Shown here: positions 8,698 through 23,819 of the stretch, piece after piece
How positions within the stretch are numbered: position 1 is the stretch's first letter
How the letters are laid out: the number at the start of each line of letters is the position of its first letter
Position numbers and translations under genes: made by a program
The notes under the pieces: generated by a model
Databases searched by the model: none
The model's input: only the letters and a program-made list of their open reading frames with translations
What the model was told of the DNA's origin: nothing
From: Aeromonas allosaccharophila
Lineage (GTDB): Bacteria; Pseudomonadota; Gammaproteobacteria; Enterobacterales; Aeromonadaceae
Length of the DNA stretch: 64,000 nucleotides
Direction: 5' to 3'
NCBI RefSeq assembly: GCF_000819685.1
Contig: NZ_CDBR01000093.1
Location: 1 to 64,000, forward strand

Positions 8698-9474
8698 ATG
8701 TCGCTTTTGGCTGCGTTGGGTGATTGTGCCAACTCGTCTTTACCCCGTCACGTCGCCATCATCATGGATGGTAACGGTCGCTGGGCCCAGAACCGAGGCA
8801 AGATGCGGGTTTATGGCCACAAGGCGGGCGTCAAGTCAGTGCGCGAGGCCGTTACCTTTGCTGCGCGTGCCAAGATCGAGGCATTGACACTGTTTGCATT
8901 CTCCAGCGAGAACTGGCGCCGCCCGGAAGGGGAGGTCAGTGCCTTGATGGAACTGTTCATCACAGTGCTGGGTCGTGAGGTGCAGAAACTGCACAACAAC
9001 GGGATCCGGCTCAAGGTGATTGGCGATACTGCTCGCTTTAGTGAGCGGTTGCAGGCCAAAATCGCCAAGGCGGAAGCCTTGACCGCCAATAACAAGGGGT
9101 TGACCCTGAACATTGCGGCCAACTATGGCGGCCAGTGGGATATCGCCCAGGCGGCCCGCAAGCTGGCTAAAGCGGTTGCGGCCGGTGAACTGGCCGCTGA
9201 CGACATTGATGAGTCCATGCTGACCCGCGAAGTTTGCATGGCCGATCTGCCACCCGTGGACCTGTTGATCCGTACCGGTGGTGATCATCGCATCAGCAAC
9301 TTTGTGTTATGGCAGCTCGCCTATGCCGAGCTCTATTTTACCCCAGTATTGTGGCCCGATTTCAACGAGGCCGAGTTCAGTGAGGCTGTCGCCTCTTTCG
9401 TTGCCCGCGAGCGTCGCTTCGGTTGCACCGGTGAACAGATACGGGAATTGATCGCCGAGCAGCAGACCGGCTAA
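8698..9474 (+). CDS. uppS: undecaprenyl diphosphate synthase (cis-prenyltransferase)
   Basis: UppS (IspU) extends farnesyl-PP with eight isopentenyl-PP units to make the lipid carrier for peptidoglycan and O-antigen. The 258-residue product has the catalytic [11 protein letters not shown] (Asp about residue 24), [11 protein letters not shown], and the C-terminal [16 protein letters not shown]. The start is set by GGGAG just before ATG 8698; the 7-codon upstream TTG extension lacks such a site. cdsA follows after 27 nt. Confidence 0.97.
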   Translation: MSLLAALGDCANSSLPRHVAIIMDGNGRWAQNRGKMRVYGHKAGVKSVREAVTFAARAKIEALTLFAFSSENWRRPEGEVSALMELFITVLGREVQKLHNNGIRLKVIGDTARFSERLQAKIAKAEALTANNKGLTLNIAANYGGQWDIAQAARKLAKAVAAGELAADDIDESMLTREVCMADLPPVDLLIRTGGDHRISNFVLWQLAYAELYFTPVLWPDFNEAEFSEAVASFVARERRFGCTGEQIRELIAEQQTG

Positions 9475-9501
9475 ACCCCGCTCCCAAGAGAGAGGTTTCT
9501 T

Positions 9502-10359
9502 TTGCTAAAACAACGAATTATTACTGCTTTGATGTTGATCCCCCTGGTGTTGGGGGCGCTCTTCTTTCTGCCATTGAAATTTTTTGCCCTGTTGGCTGCG
9601 CTGGTATTTTTGTTGGCCAGTCGCGAATGGAGTGGGTTTGTCTGTGCTGCCCCGCAGCAATGGTTGCCCATCGTATTTTGTCTGTTGCTCGGTGCCAGCC
9701 TCTTTTGGCTGCCGGTGGAGCAACTCTGGACGCCTCACCTGCACCCCCTGGTGATGGGCGTGCTCTGGACCGCGGTCAGCTGGTGGCTGCTGGGTCTGCT
9801 GCTGGTGCTGCGCTATCCCCAGAGTGCCAAGCTGTGGAAAGAGTCCATCTGGCTCAAGTCGCTGTTTGGTCTGGTGACCCTGGTTCCCTTCTTCTGGTCG
9901 CTGGTCGCCATCCGTGGTTACAACTTTTACCATGACCCCATGATGGGGGCCTGGATCCTGTTGTTCGTGATGGGACTGGTCTGGGCGGCAGATTCTGGCG
10001 CGTATTTTTTCGGCAAGGCGTTCGGTAAACACAAGCTGGCGCCAGCCGTCAGTCCGGGCAAAACCATCGAAGGGATGTGTGGCGGCCTCTTTACCGCCAG
10101 CCTGCTGGCCATCGGTGTCACCTGGTCGATGGGATTTGTGCCTGCCAAGATGATCACCGTGCTGTTCTGCTCCCTGCTGGCGGTGCTCGCCTCCGTGCTC
10201 GGTGATCTGACCGAAAGCATGTTCAAGCGCGAAGCGGGCATCAAGGACTCCGGCACCCTGCTGCCGGGTCATGGCGGCATTCTCGACCGGATCGACAGCC
10301 TGACCGCCGCCCTGCCGGTGTTTCTGCTCAGTTATCTGCTACTCAGTCAGGAGTTTTGA
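9502..10359 (+). CDS. cdsA: phosphatidate cytidylyltransferase
   Basis: CdsA makes CDP-diacylglycerol from phosphatidate and CTP, the branch point for all membrane phospholipids. The 285-residue integral membrane protein has about eight hydrophobic helices and the CDS signature near the C-terminus ([13 protein letters not shown]...[14 protein letters not shown]). Start is TTG 9502 behind AGAGAGG. Its stop overlaps the dxr start by one base (TGATG), implying translational coupling. Confidence 0.97.
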   Translation: MLKQRIITALMLIPLVLGALFFLPLKFFALLAALVFLLASREWSGFVCAAPQQWLPIVFCLLLGASLFWLPVEQLWTPHLHPLVMGVLWTAVSWWLLGLLLVLRYPQSAKLWKESIWLKSLFGLVTLVPFFWSLVAIRGYNFYHDPMMGAWILLFVMGLVWAADSGAYFFGKAFGKHKLAPAVSPGKTIEGMCGGLFTASLLAIGVTWSMGFVPAKMITVLFCSLLAVLASVLGDLTESMFKREAGIKDSGTLLPGHGGILDRIDSLTAALPVFLLSYLLLSQEF

Positions 10360-11555
10360 TGCACAAGTCACTGGTTATTCTGGGGGCCTCCGGCTCCATC
10401 GGTCAGAGTACCCTGAAAGTGCTGCGCCATAACCCGGGCAGTTGGCAAGTGTTGGCGTTGACCGCCGCCCGTAACGTGGATGCCATGTTGCGGGACTGCC
10501 TCGAATTCTCCCCCCGTTTTGCCGTGATGGTCGATGAGGAGGCCGCCCGTGAGCTGGCCGCCCGTCTGAAGGCGCACGGCAGTGCGACCCGGGTCATGTC
10601 TGGTGCCGCCGCCCTGTGCGAGGTGGCCGCCCATCCCGATGCCCATAGCGTGATGGCCGCCATCGTCGGTGCGGCAGGTCTGGCCCCGACCATGGCCGCG
10701 GTACGTGCCGGCAAGCGCATTTTGTTGGCCAACAAGGAGGCGCTGGTGATGTCCGGGGCTTTCTTCATGGAGGCCGTGCGCGAGCACGGGGCCGAGCTGC
10801 TGCCCATCGACAGCGAACACAATGCCATCTTCCAGTGCCTGCCGACCACCGTGCAGCGCCAGCCCGGTTTTTGCGATCTGGCGGCGGCGGGGATTAGCAA
10901 GATTCTGCTGACCGGCTCCGGCGGCCCGTTCCGTTACACCGAGATCAGCGAGCTGGCCAGGGTGACGCCGGCGCAGGCCATCGCGCATCCCAACTGGTCG
11001 ATGGGGGCCAAGATTTCGGTCGACTCCGCCACCATGATCAACAAGGGGCTGGAGTACATCGAGGCGCGCTGGCTGTTCAATGCCGCACCCGAGCAGATCC
11101 AGGTGGTGATCCACCCGCAGTCGGTGATCCACTCCATGGTGCAGTACAAGGATGGCTCCGTGCTGGCTCAGCTTGGCAATCCGGATATGTGTACCCCCAT
11201 CGCCCATGCGCTGGCTTATCCCAATCGCATCCCCTCCAGTGTGGAACCTTTGGATTTCTTCAGTGTCGGAGAGTTCAGCTTTATCCGGCCTGATTACGAT
11301 CGCTACCCCTGTCTGGCGCTGGCCATCAATGCCTGCCAGAAGGGACAAGCGGCGACCACTGCGCTCAATGCGGCCAACGAGGAGGCGGTTGCCGCCTTCC
11401 TGGCCGGGCGCATCGGCTTTATGGATATTGCCCGGATCAACGAGGCTGTGATGCTGGCGCTGGAGAGCAGCGCCGTCGGCTCCCTCGATGATCTGTTTGC
11501 CCTGGACGGTGCGGCAAGAGCCCGTGCTCACACTTTGATTGAGGAGCTTGGCTGA
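10359..11555 (+). CDS. dxr: 1-deoxy-D-xylulose 5-phosphate reductoisomerase
   Basis: Dxr (IspC) converts DXP to 2-C-methyl-D-erythritol 4-phosphate with NADPH, the committed step of the MEP isoprenoid pathway that feeds uppS upstream. The product has 398 residues from ATG 10359 (a TTG one codon earlier is possible). Motifs: [11 protein letters not shown] for [31 protein letters not shown] for metal and substrate, and [20 protein letters not shown]. It overlaps both cdsA and rseP by one base. Confidence 0.97.
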   Translation: MHKSLVILGASGSIGQSTLKVLRHNPGSWQVLALTAARNVDAMLRDCLEFSPRFAVMVDEEAARELAARLKAHGSATRVMSGAAALCEVAAHPDAHSVMAAIVGAAGLAPTMAAVRAGKRILLANKEALVMSGAFFMEAVREHGAELLPIDSEHNAIFQCLPTTVQRQPGFCDLAAAGISKILLTGSGGPFRYTEISELARVTPAQAIAHPNWSMGAKISVDSATMINKGLEYIEARWLFNAAPEQIQVVIHPQSVIHSMVQYKDGSVLAQLGNPDMCTPIAHALAYPNRIPSSVEPLDFFSVGEFSFIRPDYDRYPCLALAINACQKGQAATTALNAANEEAVAAFLAGRIGFMDIARINEAVMLALESSAVGSLDDLFALDGAARARAHTLIEELG

Positions 11556-12907
11556 TGGGCGGTGTGTTGTGGAATATCGGTGCCTTTGTTGTTGCGCTGG
11601 GCCTGCTGGTCGCGGTGCATGAGTTTGGTCACTTCTGGGTGGCCCGTCGCTGTGGCGTCAAGGTTGAGCGCTTCTCCATCGGTTTTGGCAAGGCGATCTG
11701 GCGCCGGATGGGCAAGGATGGCACCGAATATGTGCTGGCGCTGATCCCCCTCGGTGGTTACGTCAAGATGCTCGATGGCCGGGTCGATGAACTCAAGCCC
11801 GGTGACGAGCAGTATGCCTTCAACCACAAGAGTGTCTGGGCGCGGATGGCGATTGTCGCCGCAGGCCCCATGGCGAACTTCGTGTTTGCCCTGTTTGCCC
11901 TCTGGCTGATGTTTATCATCGGGGTGCCGAGCGTCAAGCCGGTGATCGGTGAAGTGCGTCCGGCCTCCATCGTTGCCGAGGCGGGTGTGCTGCCGGGGAT
12001 GGAGATTGTCGGGGTCGGCGATGAGCAGACCGGCGACTGGGAGAGCGTCACCTACGCCCTTATCAGCCATCTGGGTGATGAGGCTGTCACCCTTAAGGTA
12101 CAGGCGCCCAATACCAGCTACGCCACCGACAAAACCTTGTCGCTGACCGGCTGGACCTTCGATCCGGATAAAGAGTCGCCCATCGGCAGTCTGGGGATCG
12201 TCCCCCTGAGTGGCAAAGTGCTGCCAGTCGTGGCTGCCGTGGTGGCCAAGAGTGCCAGTGAAAAGGCGGGGCTGCAGGTTGGTGACCGCATCAAGCAGGT
12301 CGGAGATCAGCCAATTACCGCCTGGACCCAGTTTGTCGAACTGGTGCAGCAGGCACCGGACGAACCCCTGCAAGTGGTGGTCGAGCGCAACAACAGTGAT
12401 CTCAACGTGACCCTGACCCCTGATAGCCGCAAAGTGCAGGGCAAGCTGGTTGGATTTGTCGGCCTCTCGCCGCAACTGGTTCCATTACCGGATGAATATC
12501 GAATTCTGTTACAGTATGGGCCTTTGCAGGCGCTGTGGCAGGGGGCCGACAAAACCTGGAGCCTGATCACGCTCACCTTTGACATGATTGGCAAGCTGGT
12601 AGCTGGCATAGTGTCGCTGGATAACCTCAGTGGCCCCATCTCCATTGCCAAGGGCGCCGGCAGCAGTGCCGACTATGGTCTGGTCTATTTCTTGAGTTTT
12701 CTGGCGCTGATCAGCGTCAACCTGGGGATTATCAATCTGTTCCCCCTGCCGGTGCTCGATGGTGGCCATCTGGTCTATTTCCTGATCGAAGCGGTCACCG
12801 GCAAGCCGGTATCAGAGAAAATACAGGAAGTGGGTTTCAGGATCGGCGCCGCCATTCTGATGTTATTGATGGGCATTGCGCTGTTTAACGATTTCGCTCG
12901 CCTCTGA
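11555..12907 (+). CDS. rseP: site-2 intramembrane zinc metalloprotease RseP
   Basis: RseP cleaves the anti-sigma factor RseA inside the membrane after DegS, releasing sigma-E. The 450-residue protein has the zinc motif HEFGH at residues 22-26 in the first membrane helix, two PDZ domains in the periplasmic part (about 115-310), and the second active-site motif [15 protein letters not shown] in the C-terminal membrane part. Start ATG 11555 overlaps the dxr stop. It directly precedes bamA, whose folding status it helps report on. Confidence 0.97.
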   Translation: MGGVLWNIGAFVVALGLLVAVHEFGHFWVARRCGVKVERFSIGFGKAIWRRMGKDGTEYVLALIPLGGYVKMLDGRVDELKPGDEQYAFNHKSVWARMAIVAAGPMANFVFALFALWLMFIIGVPSVKPVIGEVRPASIVAEAGVLPGMEIVGVGDEQTGDWESVTYALISHLGDEAVTLKVQAPNTSYATDKTLSLTGWTFDPDKESPIGSLGIVPLSGKVLPVVAAVVAKSASEKAGLQVGDRIKQVGDQPITAWTQFVELVQQAPDEPLQVVVERNNSDLNVTLTPDSRKVQGKLVGFVGLSPQLVPLPDEYRILLQYGPLQALWQGADKTWSLITLTFDMIGKLVAGIVSLDNLSGPISIAKGAGSSADYGLVYFLSFLALISVNLGIINLFPLPVLDGGHLVYFLIEAVTGKPVSEKIQEVGFRIGAAILMLLMGIALFNDFARL

Positions 12908-12941
12908 GGCCAGAGCATCAACAAGGACACATAAGAACAAA

Positions 12942-15476
12942 ATGGCTGTTAAAAAAGCATTGGTGTTGAGTTGCCTGCTGGGTGCCAGTTTCCTGGCCCA
13001 GGCGGCCCCTGCCTCTTTTGTGGTGCAAGATATCCAGGTCGAAGGTCTGCAACGGGTGACCCTGGGTGCCGCACTGTTGAACCTGCCGATCCGGGTCGGT
13101 GATACCGTCGATTCCGTGGCTCTGGCCAGCGCCATCAAAAAGCTCTATGCCTCGGGTAACTTCGAGGATGTGAAGGTTTACCGCGACGGCCAGGTGCTGC
13201 AGGTGATGGTCAAGGAGCGTCCGACCATCTCCAGCATCGAGTTTGCCGGCAACAAGGATATCAAGGAGGAGCAACTGACCCAGAGTCTGGAGTCCTCCGG
13301 TATCCGTGTGGGTGATCCGCTGGATCGCACCGTGCTCACCTCCCTCGAGAAGGGGCTGGAAGATTTCTACTATGGCGTGGGTAAATACTCCGCCAAGGTC
13401 AAGGCCATCGTCACCCCGTTGCCGCGCAACCGGGTCGACCTCAAGTTCACCTTCGTGGAAGGGGAAGCGGCCAAGATCCAGCAGATCAACATCGTCGGCA
13501 ACAGCGTCTTCCCGGAAGACAAACTGATTGCCCAGCTTTCCCTGCGCGACGAAGTGCCCTGGTGGAACTTCACTGCCGACCAGCGCTATCAGAAGCAGAA
13601 GCTGGCCGGTGATATCGAGACCCTGCGCTCCTACTACATGGATCGCGGCTATATCCGCTTCCAGCAGGAGTCTACCCAGGTCTCCATGACCCCCGACAAG
13701 AAGGGCGTCTACGTCACCCTCAACATCAAGGAAGGGGAGCAGTACAAGGTCTCCGGCGTCCAGCTCAAGGGTGACCTGATCGATCGCGGTGGCGAGATGA
13801 AGGGGTTGATCCCGATCGCCGCCGGCAGCACCTACTCCGCCAGTCAGGTGACCCATACCGAAGAGGTGCTCTCCAAGTTCCTCGGCCGTTACGGCTACGC
13901 CTACCCGAAAGTGGTCACCTTCCCGCAGGTCAATGACAAGACCAAGGAAGTGGAGCTGATTGTCAACGTGGAACCGGGCCCCCGTGTCTATGTGCGCAAC
14001 ATCAACTTCAACGGTAACGCTACCACTGAAGATCAGGTGCTGCGTCGCGAGATGCGTCAGATGGAAGGCACCTGGCTCTCCTCCGACAACATCGAGCAGT
14101 CCAAGAGCCGTCTCAACCGCCTTGGCTACTTCGAGAGCGTCGAAGTGGATACCAAGCGAGTGCCGGGCAACGATGATCTGGTTGACCTCGACTTCAAGGT
14201 CAAGGAGCAGCCTGCGGGCTCCATCAACGCCGGTATCGGTTACGGTACCGAGTCAGGTCTGAGCCTGCAGGCGGGGGTCTCTCAGGACAACTTCATGGGA
14301 ACCGGCAAAAAGGTCTCCATCAATGCCAGCACCAACGACTACTCCAAGAACGTTGACCTGAGTTACAACGATCCCTACTTCACCGTGGATGGTGTCAGCC
14401 TGGGTGGTCGGGTCTACTACAACCAGTTCCGCGCCGATGATGCCGATATCGTCGATTACGAGAACGAAACCATCGGTTTCCGTCTCTCCAGCGGCTTCCC
14501 GGTCAACGAGTTCAACCGTCTCGACTTCAGTACCGGTGTCGAGAGCACCAAGCTGAGTCGTCCGACTTTTAGCCCAACTAAGTACAACGAGTGTGTTGGT
14601 CCTGATGGTGTAGATGAGAACGACTACTGCTGGGATCAGTGGAACGATAACCGCCAGTCGGTGCAGATGGATCAGTTCTGGAATGCCTATTCACAGGATG
14701 GCGACAACCTCGACTTCGTGACCGTCGATGTGACCGCTGGCTGGACCCGCTCCACCCTGAACAAGGGGATGTTCCCGACCGCGGGTGACCGCCAACGTGT
14801 CAACGCCAAGGTGACCGTACCTGGCATGGAGCTGCAGTACTACAAGCTCTCCGCCGAAGATGCCCACTACTTCCCGCTTGATGCGGATCACAGCTGGGTG
14901 ATGATCGGCAAGGGGCGCGTCTCCTACGGTAACGGCTATGGCGATGACGCCATGCTGCCGTTCTTCGAAAACTACTATGCCGGTGGTTTCGATACGGTGC
15001 GTGGCTTCAAGAGCAATACCATTGGTCCAAAAGCGATCTATCCGGTTTATAACAAACCGACAGGGACAGAAAGTCCTACATGTAAGAAAAACTCTGAAGG
15101 TAGTTGTTTGTATGAGGGGTCAGATACCTCGGTAGGTGGTAACGCGCTGGCGGTTGCGTCACTGGAGCTGGTGTTCCCGACCCCGTTCGTCTCCGAGACC
15201 TATCGTCCTCAGATCCGTACCACGGCATTTGTCGATGCGGGTACTGTCTGGAGCACCGATTTTGCCAATGGAGCATATCCTTGTGCAGATGGGTTTGACT
15301 GCAACTATATGAGTCAGGACTACTCCAACCCGGGCAATATCCGGGTCTCTGCCGGTATCTCCCTGCAGTGGCTCTCGCCCATGGGCCCGTTGGTGTTTGC
15401 CCTGGCACAACCAATCAAGAAATACGAAGGGGATCGCACCGAGTTCTTCTCCTTCAACATTGGTCGTACTTTCTAA
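12942..15476 (+). CDS. bamA: outer membrane protein assembly factor BamA
   Basis: BamA is the core of the BAM complex that inserts beta-barrel proteins into the outer membrane. The 844-residue precursor starts [14 protein letters not shown] with a signal peptide cleaved near AQA-AP. Five POTRA domains (about 25-425) precede a 16-strand barrel with the DTVRGFKSN motif in loop 6 and a final strand ending FNIGRTF. Three predicted surface loops each hold a close cysteine pair (near residues 547, 714 and 781), and the DNA there is visibly more AT-rich than the rest of the gene. The upstream in-frame ATG at 12876 lies within rseP and is rejected. Confidence 0.97.
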   Translation: MAVKKALVLSCLLGASFLAQAAPASFVVQDIQVEGLQRVTLGAALLNLPIRVGDTVDSVALASAIKKLYASGNFEDVKVYRDGQVLQVMVKERPTISSIEFAGNKDIKEEQLTQSLESSGIRVGDPLDRTVLTSLEKGLEDFYYGVGKYSAKVKAIVTPLPRNRVDLKFTFVEGEAAKIQQINIVGNSVFPEDKLIAQLSLRDEVPWWNFTADQRYQKQKLAGDIETLRSYYMDRGYIRFQQESTQVSMTPDKKGVYVTLNIKEGEQYKVSGVQLKGDLIDRGGEMKGLIPIAAGSTYSASQVTHTEEVLSKFLGRYGYAYPKVVTFPQVNDKTKEVELIVNVEPGPRVYVRNINFNGNATTEDQVLRREMRQMEGTWLSSDNIEQSKSRLNRLGYFESVEVDTKRVPGNDDLVDLDFKVKEQPAGSINAGIGYGTESGLSLQAGVSQDNFMGTGKKVSINASTNDYSKNVDLSYNDPYFTVDGVSLGGRVYYNQFRADDADIVDYENETIGFRLSSGFPVNEFNRLDFSTGVESTKLSRPTFSPTKYNECVGPDGVDENDYCWDQWNDNRQSVQMDQFWNAYSQDGDNLDFVTVDVTAGWTRSTLNKGMFPTAGDRQRVNAKVTVPGMELQYYKLSAEDAHYFPLDADHSWVMIGKGRVSYGNGYGDDAMLPFFENYYAGGFDTVRGFKSNTIGPKAIYPVYNKPTGTESPTCKKNSEGSCLYEGSDTSVGGNALAVASLELVFPTPFVSETYRPQIRTTAFVDAGTVWSTDFANGAYPCADGFDCNYMSQDYSNPGNIRVSAGISLQWLSPMGPLVFALAQPIKKYEGDRTEFFSFNIGRTF

Positions 15477-15487
15477 GCAGAGTATCG

Positions 15488-15508
15488 CCCCCACCCATGC
15501 TGTGGGGG
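15488..15508 (+). terminator. hairpin between bamA and skp
   Basis: CCCCCAC (15488-15494), loop CCATGCT, GTGGGGG (15502-15508). There is no T run after it, so it may stabilise the mRNA end or pause transcription rather than terminate it. Confidence 0.5.
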
Positions 15509-15625
15509 TCCTCAATGATGGGACGCGCGGTATGCGTGCCTCACCAGGTAACAAGACGGTCCTAACGCCGCTTGCATAATCGGGTAAATCAGGTAGCCCT
15601 CGCCATGAGGGAACAAGGAGTAAGT

Positions 15626-16138
15626 GTGAATAAAGCGTTGAAAGTAGCTGGTTTGAGCTTTGCACTGATGGCTGCCGGCATGGGTTCTGCCTTCGCTGAG
15701 ACCAAGATCGCCGTGGTGGATATGGGCGAAGTCTTCCAAAAGCTGCCCCAGCGTGAAGCCGTTGCAGCCAAGCTGAAAGGCGAATTCGAGCCGCGCATGC
15801 GTGAGCTGCAGAAGCTGGAACAGGAAGGCCAGAAGCTGGTCGAGAAGTTCCGCAAGGATGAAGCCTTCATGAGCGCCGAGCAGAAGAAGCAGAACCAGGA
15901 GAAACTGGCCAAGCTGCAGATGGAGTTCAACCAGAAGCGTCAGGCGTTTGAACAGGACAACGGTCGCCGTCAGTCCGAAGAGCGCAACAAGATCCTGACC
16001 AAGGTACAGGCAGCCATCGATTCCATCGCCAAGAGCAATGGTTACGATCTGGTGCTGGAGCGCAACGCCGCCCCGTATGCCGCCAGCAAGCTGGACATCT
16101 CCGGCCAGGTTATTTCTCAGGTAAGCAAGAGCAACTAA
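15626..16138 (+). CDS. skp: periplasmic chaperone Skp (OmpH family)
   Basis: Skp holds unfolded outer membrane proteins in the periplasm for delivery to BAM. From GTG 15626, placed 5 nt after AAGGAG, the precursor has 170 residues with a signal peptide (MNKALKVAGLSFALMAAGMG, cleaved at AFA-ETK). The mature protein has the family start KIAVVDMGEVFQ and a long charged coiled coil (residues about 45-120) forming the tentacles of the trimer. A longer reading from ATG 15605 lacks the ribosome site. It is followed immediately by lpxD. Confidence 0.95.
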   Translation: MNKALKVAGLSFALMAAGMGSAFAETKIAVVDMGEVFQKLPQREAVAAKLKGEFEPRMRELQKLEQEGQKLVEKFRKDEAFMSAEQKKQNQEKLAKLQMEFNQKRQAFEQDNGRRQSEERNKILTKVQAAIDSIAKSNGYDLVLERNAAPYAASKLDISGQVISQVSKSN

Positions 16139-16141
16139 TTG

Positions 16142-17161
16142 ATGGCATTCACTCTCGCACAGCTGGCCCAGCAACTGGGGGCCCAGGTCCATGGCGACGG
16201 AACCCTGGAAATCCGCAAGGTAGCGACACTGGAAAAGGCCGGTGAGGGGGATATTACCTTCCTGTCCAACAAAAAGTACCGGCACTATCTGGAGCAGAGC
16301 AAGGCGACCGCCGTGCTCATTACAGAAGCGGATCTGCCATTTTGTCCCACCAATGCCCTGGTGCTCAAAGACCCTTATGTGGGCTTTGCCCGGGTAGCCC
16401 AACTGCTGGACACTACCCCGCAGCCGGCCACGGATATCCATCCGAGCGCCGTCATCGCGGCTGACGTGCAACTGGGCGAGAGAGTGGCCATCGGTGCCAA
16501 TGCAGTGATCGAATCCGGCGTCGTGCTGGGTGATGATGTGCGCATTGGCCCGGGCTGTTTTGTTGGCAAAGATACCCGGCTGGGAGCCCGCTCCCGGCTG
16601 TGGGCCAACGTCACCCTCTATCACAATGTGACTATGGGCACCGACTGTCTGGTTCAATCAGGCACAGTGATCGGGGCCGATGGTTTCGGTTATGCCAACG
16701 AGCGTGGTGAGTGGATCAAGATCCCCCAGCTCGGCGGTGTGACCATTGGCAACCGGGTCGAGATCGGTGCCTGTACCACCATTGACCGCGGTGCGTTGGA
16801 AGATACCCGCATCGCTGACAACGTCATCATCGACAACCAGTGCCAGATCGCCCACAACGTGGAGATAGGTTACGGCACCGCCGTGGCGGGCTCCACCGTC
16901 ATGGCTGGTAGTCTCAAGGTCGGCAAATACTGTATCATTGGCGGTGCTTCCGTCTTTAACGGGCATATGGAGATCTGCGACCAGGCCACCGTTACCGGTA
17001 TGGCCATGGTGATGCGACCCATTACCGAGCCCGGTGTCTACTCTTCCGGCATCCCTCTGCAAACCAATAAAGAGTGGCGCAAGACCGCCGCCCGGGTGAT
17101 GCGTATCGACGAGATGCACAAGCGGTTAAGCAAGCTTGAGAAGAAGCTGGATCAAGAATAA
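16142..17161 (+). CDS. lpxD: UDP-3-O-(3-hydroxymyristoyl)glucosamine N-acyltransferase
   Basis: LpxD adds the second, N-linked hydroxyacyl chain in lipid A synthesis, using acyl-ACP. The 339-residue protein has an N-terminal uridine-binding domain (about 1-100, with [13 protein letters not shown]) and a left-handed beta-helix of hexapeptide repeats (about 105-300), then a C-terminal helix. The catalytic His region is [17 protein letters not shown]. Start ATG 16142 lies 3 nt after the skp stop (a TTG at 16139 is also in frame). Confidence 0.96.
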   Translation: MAFTLAQLAQQLGAQVHGDGTLEIRKVATLEKAGEGDITFLSNKKYRHYLEQSKATAVLITEADLPFCPTNALVLKDPYVGFARVAQLLDTTPQPATDIHPSAVIAADVQLGERVAIGANAVIESGVVLGDDVRIGPGCFVGKDTRLGARSRLWANVTLYHNVTMGTDCLVQSGTVIGADGFGYANERGEWIKIPQLGGVTIGNRVEIGACTTIDRGALEDTRIADNVIIDNQCQIAHNVEIGYGTAVAGSTVMAGSLKVGKYCIIGGASVFNGHMEICDQATVTGMAMVMRPITEPGVYSSGIPLQTNKEWRKTAARVMRIDEMHKRLSKLEKKLDQE

Positions 17162-17185
17162 TCACGATTGGTATAGGGTACTGTT

Positions 17186-17647
17186 TTGACTACTGAAAAG
17201 AAGAGCCTGGGCATCCAGGAAATCATGGATCTGCTGCCCCACCGTTATCCGTTCCTGATGGTGGATCGTGTGGACGACTACGAGATCAGCGATGAGCGCA
17301 AAACTCTGCGCGCCATCAAGAACGTCTCGTTCAACGAGCCAATCTTCCAGGGGCACTTCCCGGCCAAGCCGGTGTTCCCGGGCGTACTGATCCTGGAAGC
17401 GATGGCGCAGGCCACCGGTATCCTGGCCTTTACCATGGTGGGCAAGCCGTCTCCCAACGAACTCTATTATTTTGCCTCAATCGACAACGCTCGCTTCAAG
17501 CGTCCGGTCGGCCCCGGTGACCAGCTGGTGCTTGACGTGGAGTTCCTGAAAGAGCGTCGCGGTATTGCCAAGTTCACCGGTGTCGCTACCGTCGACGGTG
17601 AAGTGGTCTGTACCGCCGAGCTGATGTGCGCCAAACGCGAGGTTTAA
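17186..17647 (+). CDS. fabZ: 3-hydroxyacyl-[ACP] dehydratase FabZ
   Basis: FabZ dehydrates beta-hydroxyacyl-ACP in fatty acid elongation and competes with LpxA for hydroxymyristoyl-ACP. The 153-residue hot-dog-fold protein starts at TTG 17186 (to my recollection TTG is also used in E. coli). It has [14 protein letters not shown] and the active-site His and Glu in [20 protein letters not shown]. It lies between lpxD and lpxA, the usual order, which links fatty acid and lipid A supply. Confidence 0.97.
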   Translation: MTTEKKSLGIQEIMDLLPHRYPFLMVDRVDDYEISDERKTLRAIKNVSFNEPIFQGHFPAKPVFPGVLILEAMAQATGILAFTMVGKPSPNELYYFASIDNARFKRPVGPGDQLVLDVEFLKERRGIAKFTGVATVDGEVVCTAELMCAKREV

Positions 17648-17652
17648 CACAC

Positions 17653-18444
17653 GTGATCGACCAGACTGCCATCATTCACGATACTGCCATCGTCCATGAG
17701 TCTGCCGTGATCGGTAAAGGGGTTGAAATCGGCCCCTTTTCTGTCATCGGCGCCGAGGTGGAAATCGGTGACAACACCTGGGTAGGTTCCCATGTGGTGA
17801 TCAAGGGCCCGACCAAGATTGGCCGTGGCAACAAGATCTTCCAGCACACCTCCATCGGCGAGGATTGCCAGGACAAGAAGTACGCCGGTGAGCGCACTTT
17901 CCTCGAGATTGGCGACAACAACGTCATTCGCGAGAACTGCACCTTCCACCGTGGCACCGTTCAGGATCAATCCCTGACCAAGGTGGGCAGCGGTAACCTG
18001 TTCATGGTCAACGTCCACGTTGCCCACGACTGCATCATCGGTGACAACTGCATCTTCGCCAACAACGCCACCCTGGCGGGCCACGTGGTGATCGGTGACT
18101 TCGTGATCTTTGGTGGTCTCTCCGCCATTCACCAGTTCGGCCGTGTCGGCTCCCACGCCTTCGTCGGTGGCTGTGCCGCCCTGAACAAGGACGTGCCTCC
18201 CTACGTAATGGCCGCCGGTAACTACGCCAAGCCGTTCGGGGTCAACTCCGAAGGTCTGCGTCGTCGCGGTTATACGCCTGAGGCCATCTCTGCCGTCAAG
18301 CGTGCCTACAAAGAGATTTTCCGCTCCGGCAAGACCATCGAAGAGGTGCTGCCAGTACTGATCGAGATGGCGCAAGCCGAACCGGCCGTCCAGCTCTATG
18401 TGGACTTCCTCAAAGACAACGAGCGCGGGATCATCCGTGCCTGA
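17653..18444 (+). CDS. lpxA: acyl-ACP--UDP-N-acetylglucosamine O-acyltransferase
   Basis: LpxA performs the first step of lipid A synthesis, moving 3-hydroxymyristoyl from ACP to UDP-GlcNAc. The 263-residue product starts at GTG 17653 ([16 protein letters not shown]), six bases after the fabZ stop. It is almost entirely left-handed beta-helix hexapeptides, with the catalytic His region in [25 protein letters not shown] and a C-terminal helical domain. It overlaps the lpxB start by 8 nt. Confidence 0.97.
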   Translation: MIDQTAIIHDTAIVHESAVIGKGVEIGPFSVIGAEVEIGDNTWVGSHVVIKGPTKIGRGNKIFQHTSIGEDCQDKKYAGERTFLEIGDNNVIRENCTFHRGTVQDQSLTKVGSGNLFMVNVHVAHDCIIGDNCIFANNATLAGHVVIGDFVIFGGLSAIHQFGRVGSHAFVGGCAALNKDVPPYVMAAGNYAKPFGVNSEGLRRRGYTPEAISAVKRAYKEIFRSGKTIEEVLPVLIEMAQAEPAVQLYVDFLKDNERGIIRA

Positions 18445-19576
18445 TCCGGTTCGCATCGGTATCGTCGCCGGAGAGGTCTCCGGCGACATTCTGGCTGCCG
18501 GTCTGGTGCGCGAGCTGCAAGCCCGCTACCCGGATGCGCAGTTCGAAGGGATTGCCGGGCCGCGGATGCAGGCCCTCGGCGTCAAGGCCTTGTTCGAGAT
18601 GGAAGAGCTCTCCGTCATGGGGATCACCGAGGTGCTTGGCCGTCTGCCGCGCATCCTCAAGGTCCGTCGCGAACTGCTGCGCCACTTTATTGCCAATCCG
18701 CCCGATATCTTCATCGGCGTGGATGCACCGGATTTCAATATCGGAGTGGAGCTGAAACTGCGCCGCGCCGGTATCAAGACGGTTCACTATGTCAGCCCCT
18801 CGGTGTGGGCCTGGCGCCAGAACCGCATTCACAAGATCAAGGCCGCCACCGACATGGTGCTCGCCTTCCTGCCGTTCGAGAAAGCTTTCTACGACCGTTT
18901 CGACGCCCCTTGCCGCTTTGTCGGTCACACCATGGCGGACGATATTCCGCTGGTGCCGGATCAGGCCGCAGTGCGTCGCAATCTCGGCATTGATGCCAAT
19001 CGCCGCTGGCTGGCAGTACTGCCGGGCAGCCGCACCGCAGAAGTGGGCTTTATGTCCCCCCTGTTTCTCGAGGCGTGCAAACACCTGACGGTGCGCTATC
19101 CGGGTCTCGGCTTCATCGTACCGCTGGTCAACCAGAAACGGCGCGAACAGTTTATGGCGATCAAGGCCGAGCTGGCGCCGGATCTCGACATGGTGCTGCT
19201 GGAAGGGCAGGGCCGTGAGGCGATGATCGCCGCCGACGTGGTGATGCTGGCCTCCGGCACCGCGGCGCTCGAAGCCATGCTGGTGAAAAAGCCGATGGTG
19301 GTGGGCTACAAGCTCAAGCCGTTCAGCTATTGGCTGGCCCAGCGACTGGTGAAGACCGAATTTGTCTCGCTGCCCAACCTGCTCGCCGGTCGCATGCTGG
19401 TGCCGGAGCTGATCCAGCACGAGTGCACCCCCGAGAATCTGGTGGAAGAGGTGAGCAAGTACTTCGAGCACGACAACAGTGCGCTGGTCAACACCTTCAC
19501 CGAATTGCACCAGCTGATCCGCTGCAATGCCGACTCGCAGGCCGCCGACGCGGTGGCTGATCTGCTCGGCAGATAA
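18437..19576 (+). CDS. lpxB: lipid-A-disaccharide synthase
   Basis: LpxB is a GT-B glycosyltransferase (family GT19) that joins UDP-2,3-diacylglucosamine and lipid X into the lipid A disaccharide at the membrane surface. From GTG 18437 the protein has 379 residues. Motifs: [17 protein letters not shown] at the start, [15 protein letters not shown] in the middle, and [20 protein letters not shown] in the C-terminal UDP-binding half. Its start overlaps the end of lpxA, indicating coupled translation. Confidence 0.97.
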   Translation: MPDPVRIGIVAGEVSGDILAAGLVRELQARYPDAQFEGIAGPRMQALGVKALFEMEELSVMGITEVLGRLPRILKVRRELLRHFIANPPDIFIGVDAPDFNIGVELKLRRAGIKTVHYVSPSVWAWRQNRIHKIKAATDMVLAFLPFEKAFYDRFDAPCRFVGHTMADDIPLVPDQAAVRRNLGIDANRRWLAVLPGSRTAEVGFMSPLFLEACKHLTVRYPGLGFIVPLVNQKRREQFMAIKAELAPDLDMVLLEGQGREAMIAADVVMLASGTAALEAMLVKKPMVVGYKLKPFSYWLAQRLVKTEFVSLPNLLAGRMLVPELIQHECTPENLVEEVSKYFEHDNSALVNTFTELHQLIRCNADSQAADAVADLLGR

Positions 19577-19657
19577 CGCTATTTCGGACCGTCGATTGCG
19601 CCGTGCTACCCGTTAATCCGTTTTCGAGCGGTGATGCCGCGCCAGTCGAACCCCTGT

Positions 19658-19684
19658 CAGGCCCCGCGGGGCCTGTTTTGATTC
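19658..19684 (+). terminator. terminator-like hairpin between lpxB and rnhB
   Basis: CAGGCCCC (19658-19665), centre GC, GGGGCCTG (19668-19675), then TTTTGATT. It would separate the lipid A genes from rnhB-dnaE. Confidence 0.7.
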
Positions 19685-19695
19685 AAGGCTACAAG

Positions 19696-20286
19696 ATGAT
19701 GATCGATATTCCTGACGACAAGCTGGTTGCCGGTGTGGACGAAGTGGGCCGTGGCCCGCTGGTGGGTGACGTGGTCACCGCTGCGGTCATTCTCGATCCC
19801 GCCAACCCCATTGTCGGGCTGGCTGACTCCAAGAAGCTCTCCGAGAAGAAACGGCTGGCGCTGTTTGACGAGATCAGGGAGAAGGCGCTCGCCTGGGCTA
19901 TCGGTCGCGCCACTCCGGAGGAGATCGACGAGCTCAACATCCTGCACGCCACCATGCTGGCGATGCAGCGCGCCGTGGCAGGGCTCAAAGTCACCCCCGA
20001 GCTGGTCTTTATCGATGGCAACCGCTGCCCGGCTCTGCCGATGGAAGCGCGCGCCGTGGTCAAGGGCGACAGCCTGGTGGCCGCCATCAGCGCCGCCTCT
20101 ATCCTGGCCAAGGTGACCCGCGATGCGGAGATGACCGAGCTGGACAGCCGCCATCCCGAGTATGGTTTTGCCCGTCACAAGGGTTATCCGACCGCTGAGC
20201 ACCTCGCCATTCTGGCCGAGCGTGGCCCGCTGCCCGAATATCGCAAGAGTTTCAAACCGGTGCGCCGCGCACTGGGGATCGAGTAG
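19696..20286 (+). CDS. rnhB: ribonuclease HII
   Basis: RNase HII cuts RNA in RNA-DNA hybrids and starts removal of single misincorporated ribonucleotides. From ATG 19696 the product has 196 residues (E. coli 198); ATG 19699 is equally possible. Catalytic acidic residues lie in [24 protein letters not shown] and the FIDGN and DAEMTELD segments. The longer in-frame reading from 19603 passes through the hairpin at 19658 and is rejected. It directly precedes dnaE, as in many gammaproteobacteria. Confidence 0.96.
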   Translation: MMIDIPDDKLVAGVDEVGRGPLVGDVVTAAVILDPANPIVGLADSKKLSEKKRLALFDEIREKALAWAIGRATPEEIDELNILHATMLAMQRAVAGLKVTPELVFIDGNRCPALPMEARAVVKGDSLVAAISAASILAKVTRDAEMTELDSRHPEYGFARHKGYPTAEHLAILAERGPLPEYRKSFKPVRRALGIE

Positions 20287-20324
20287 ACCATGCCATTTTG
20301 TTTGAGCAGCGAGAGGAGATGACG

Positions 20325-23804
<3,480 letters not shown>

Positions 23805-23819
23805 AGGTTCTAAGGCCCT

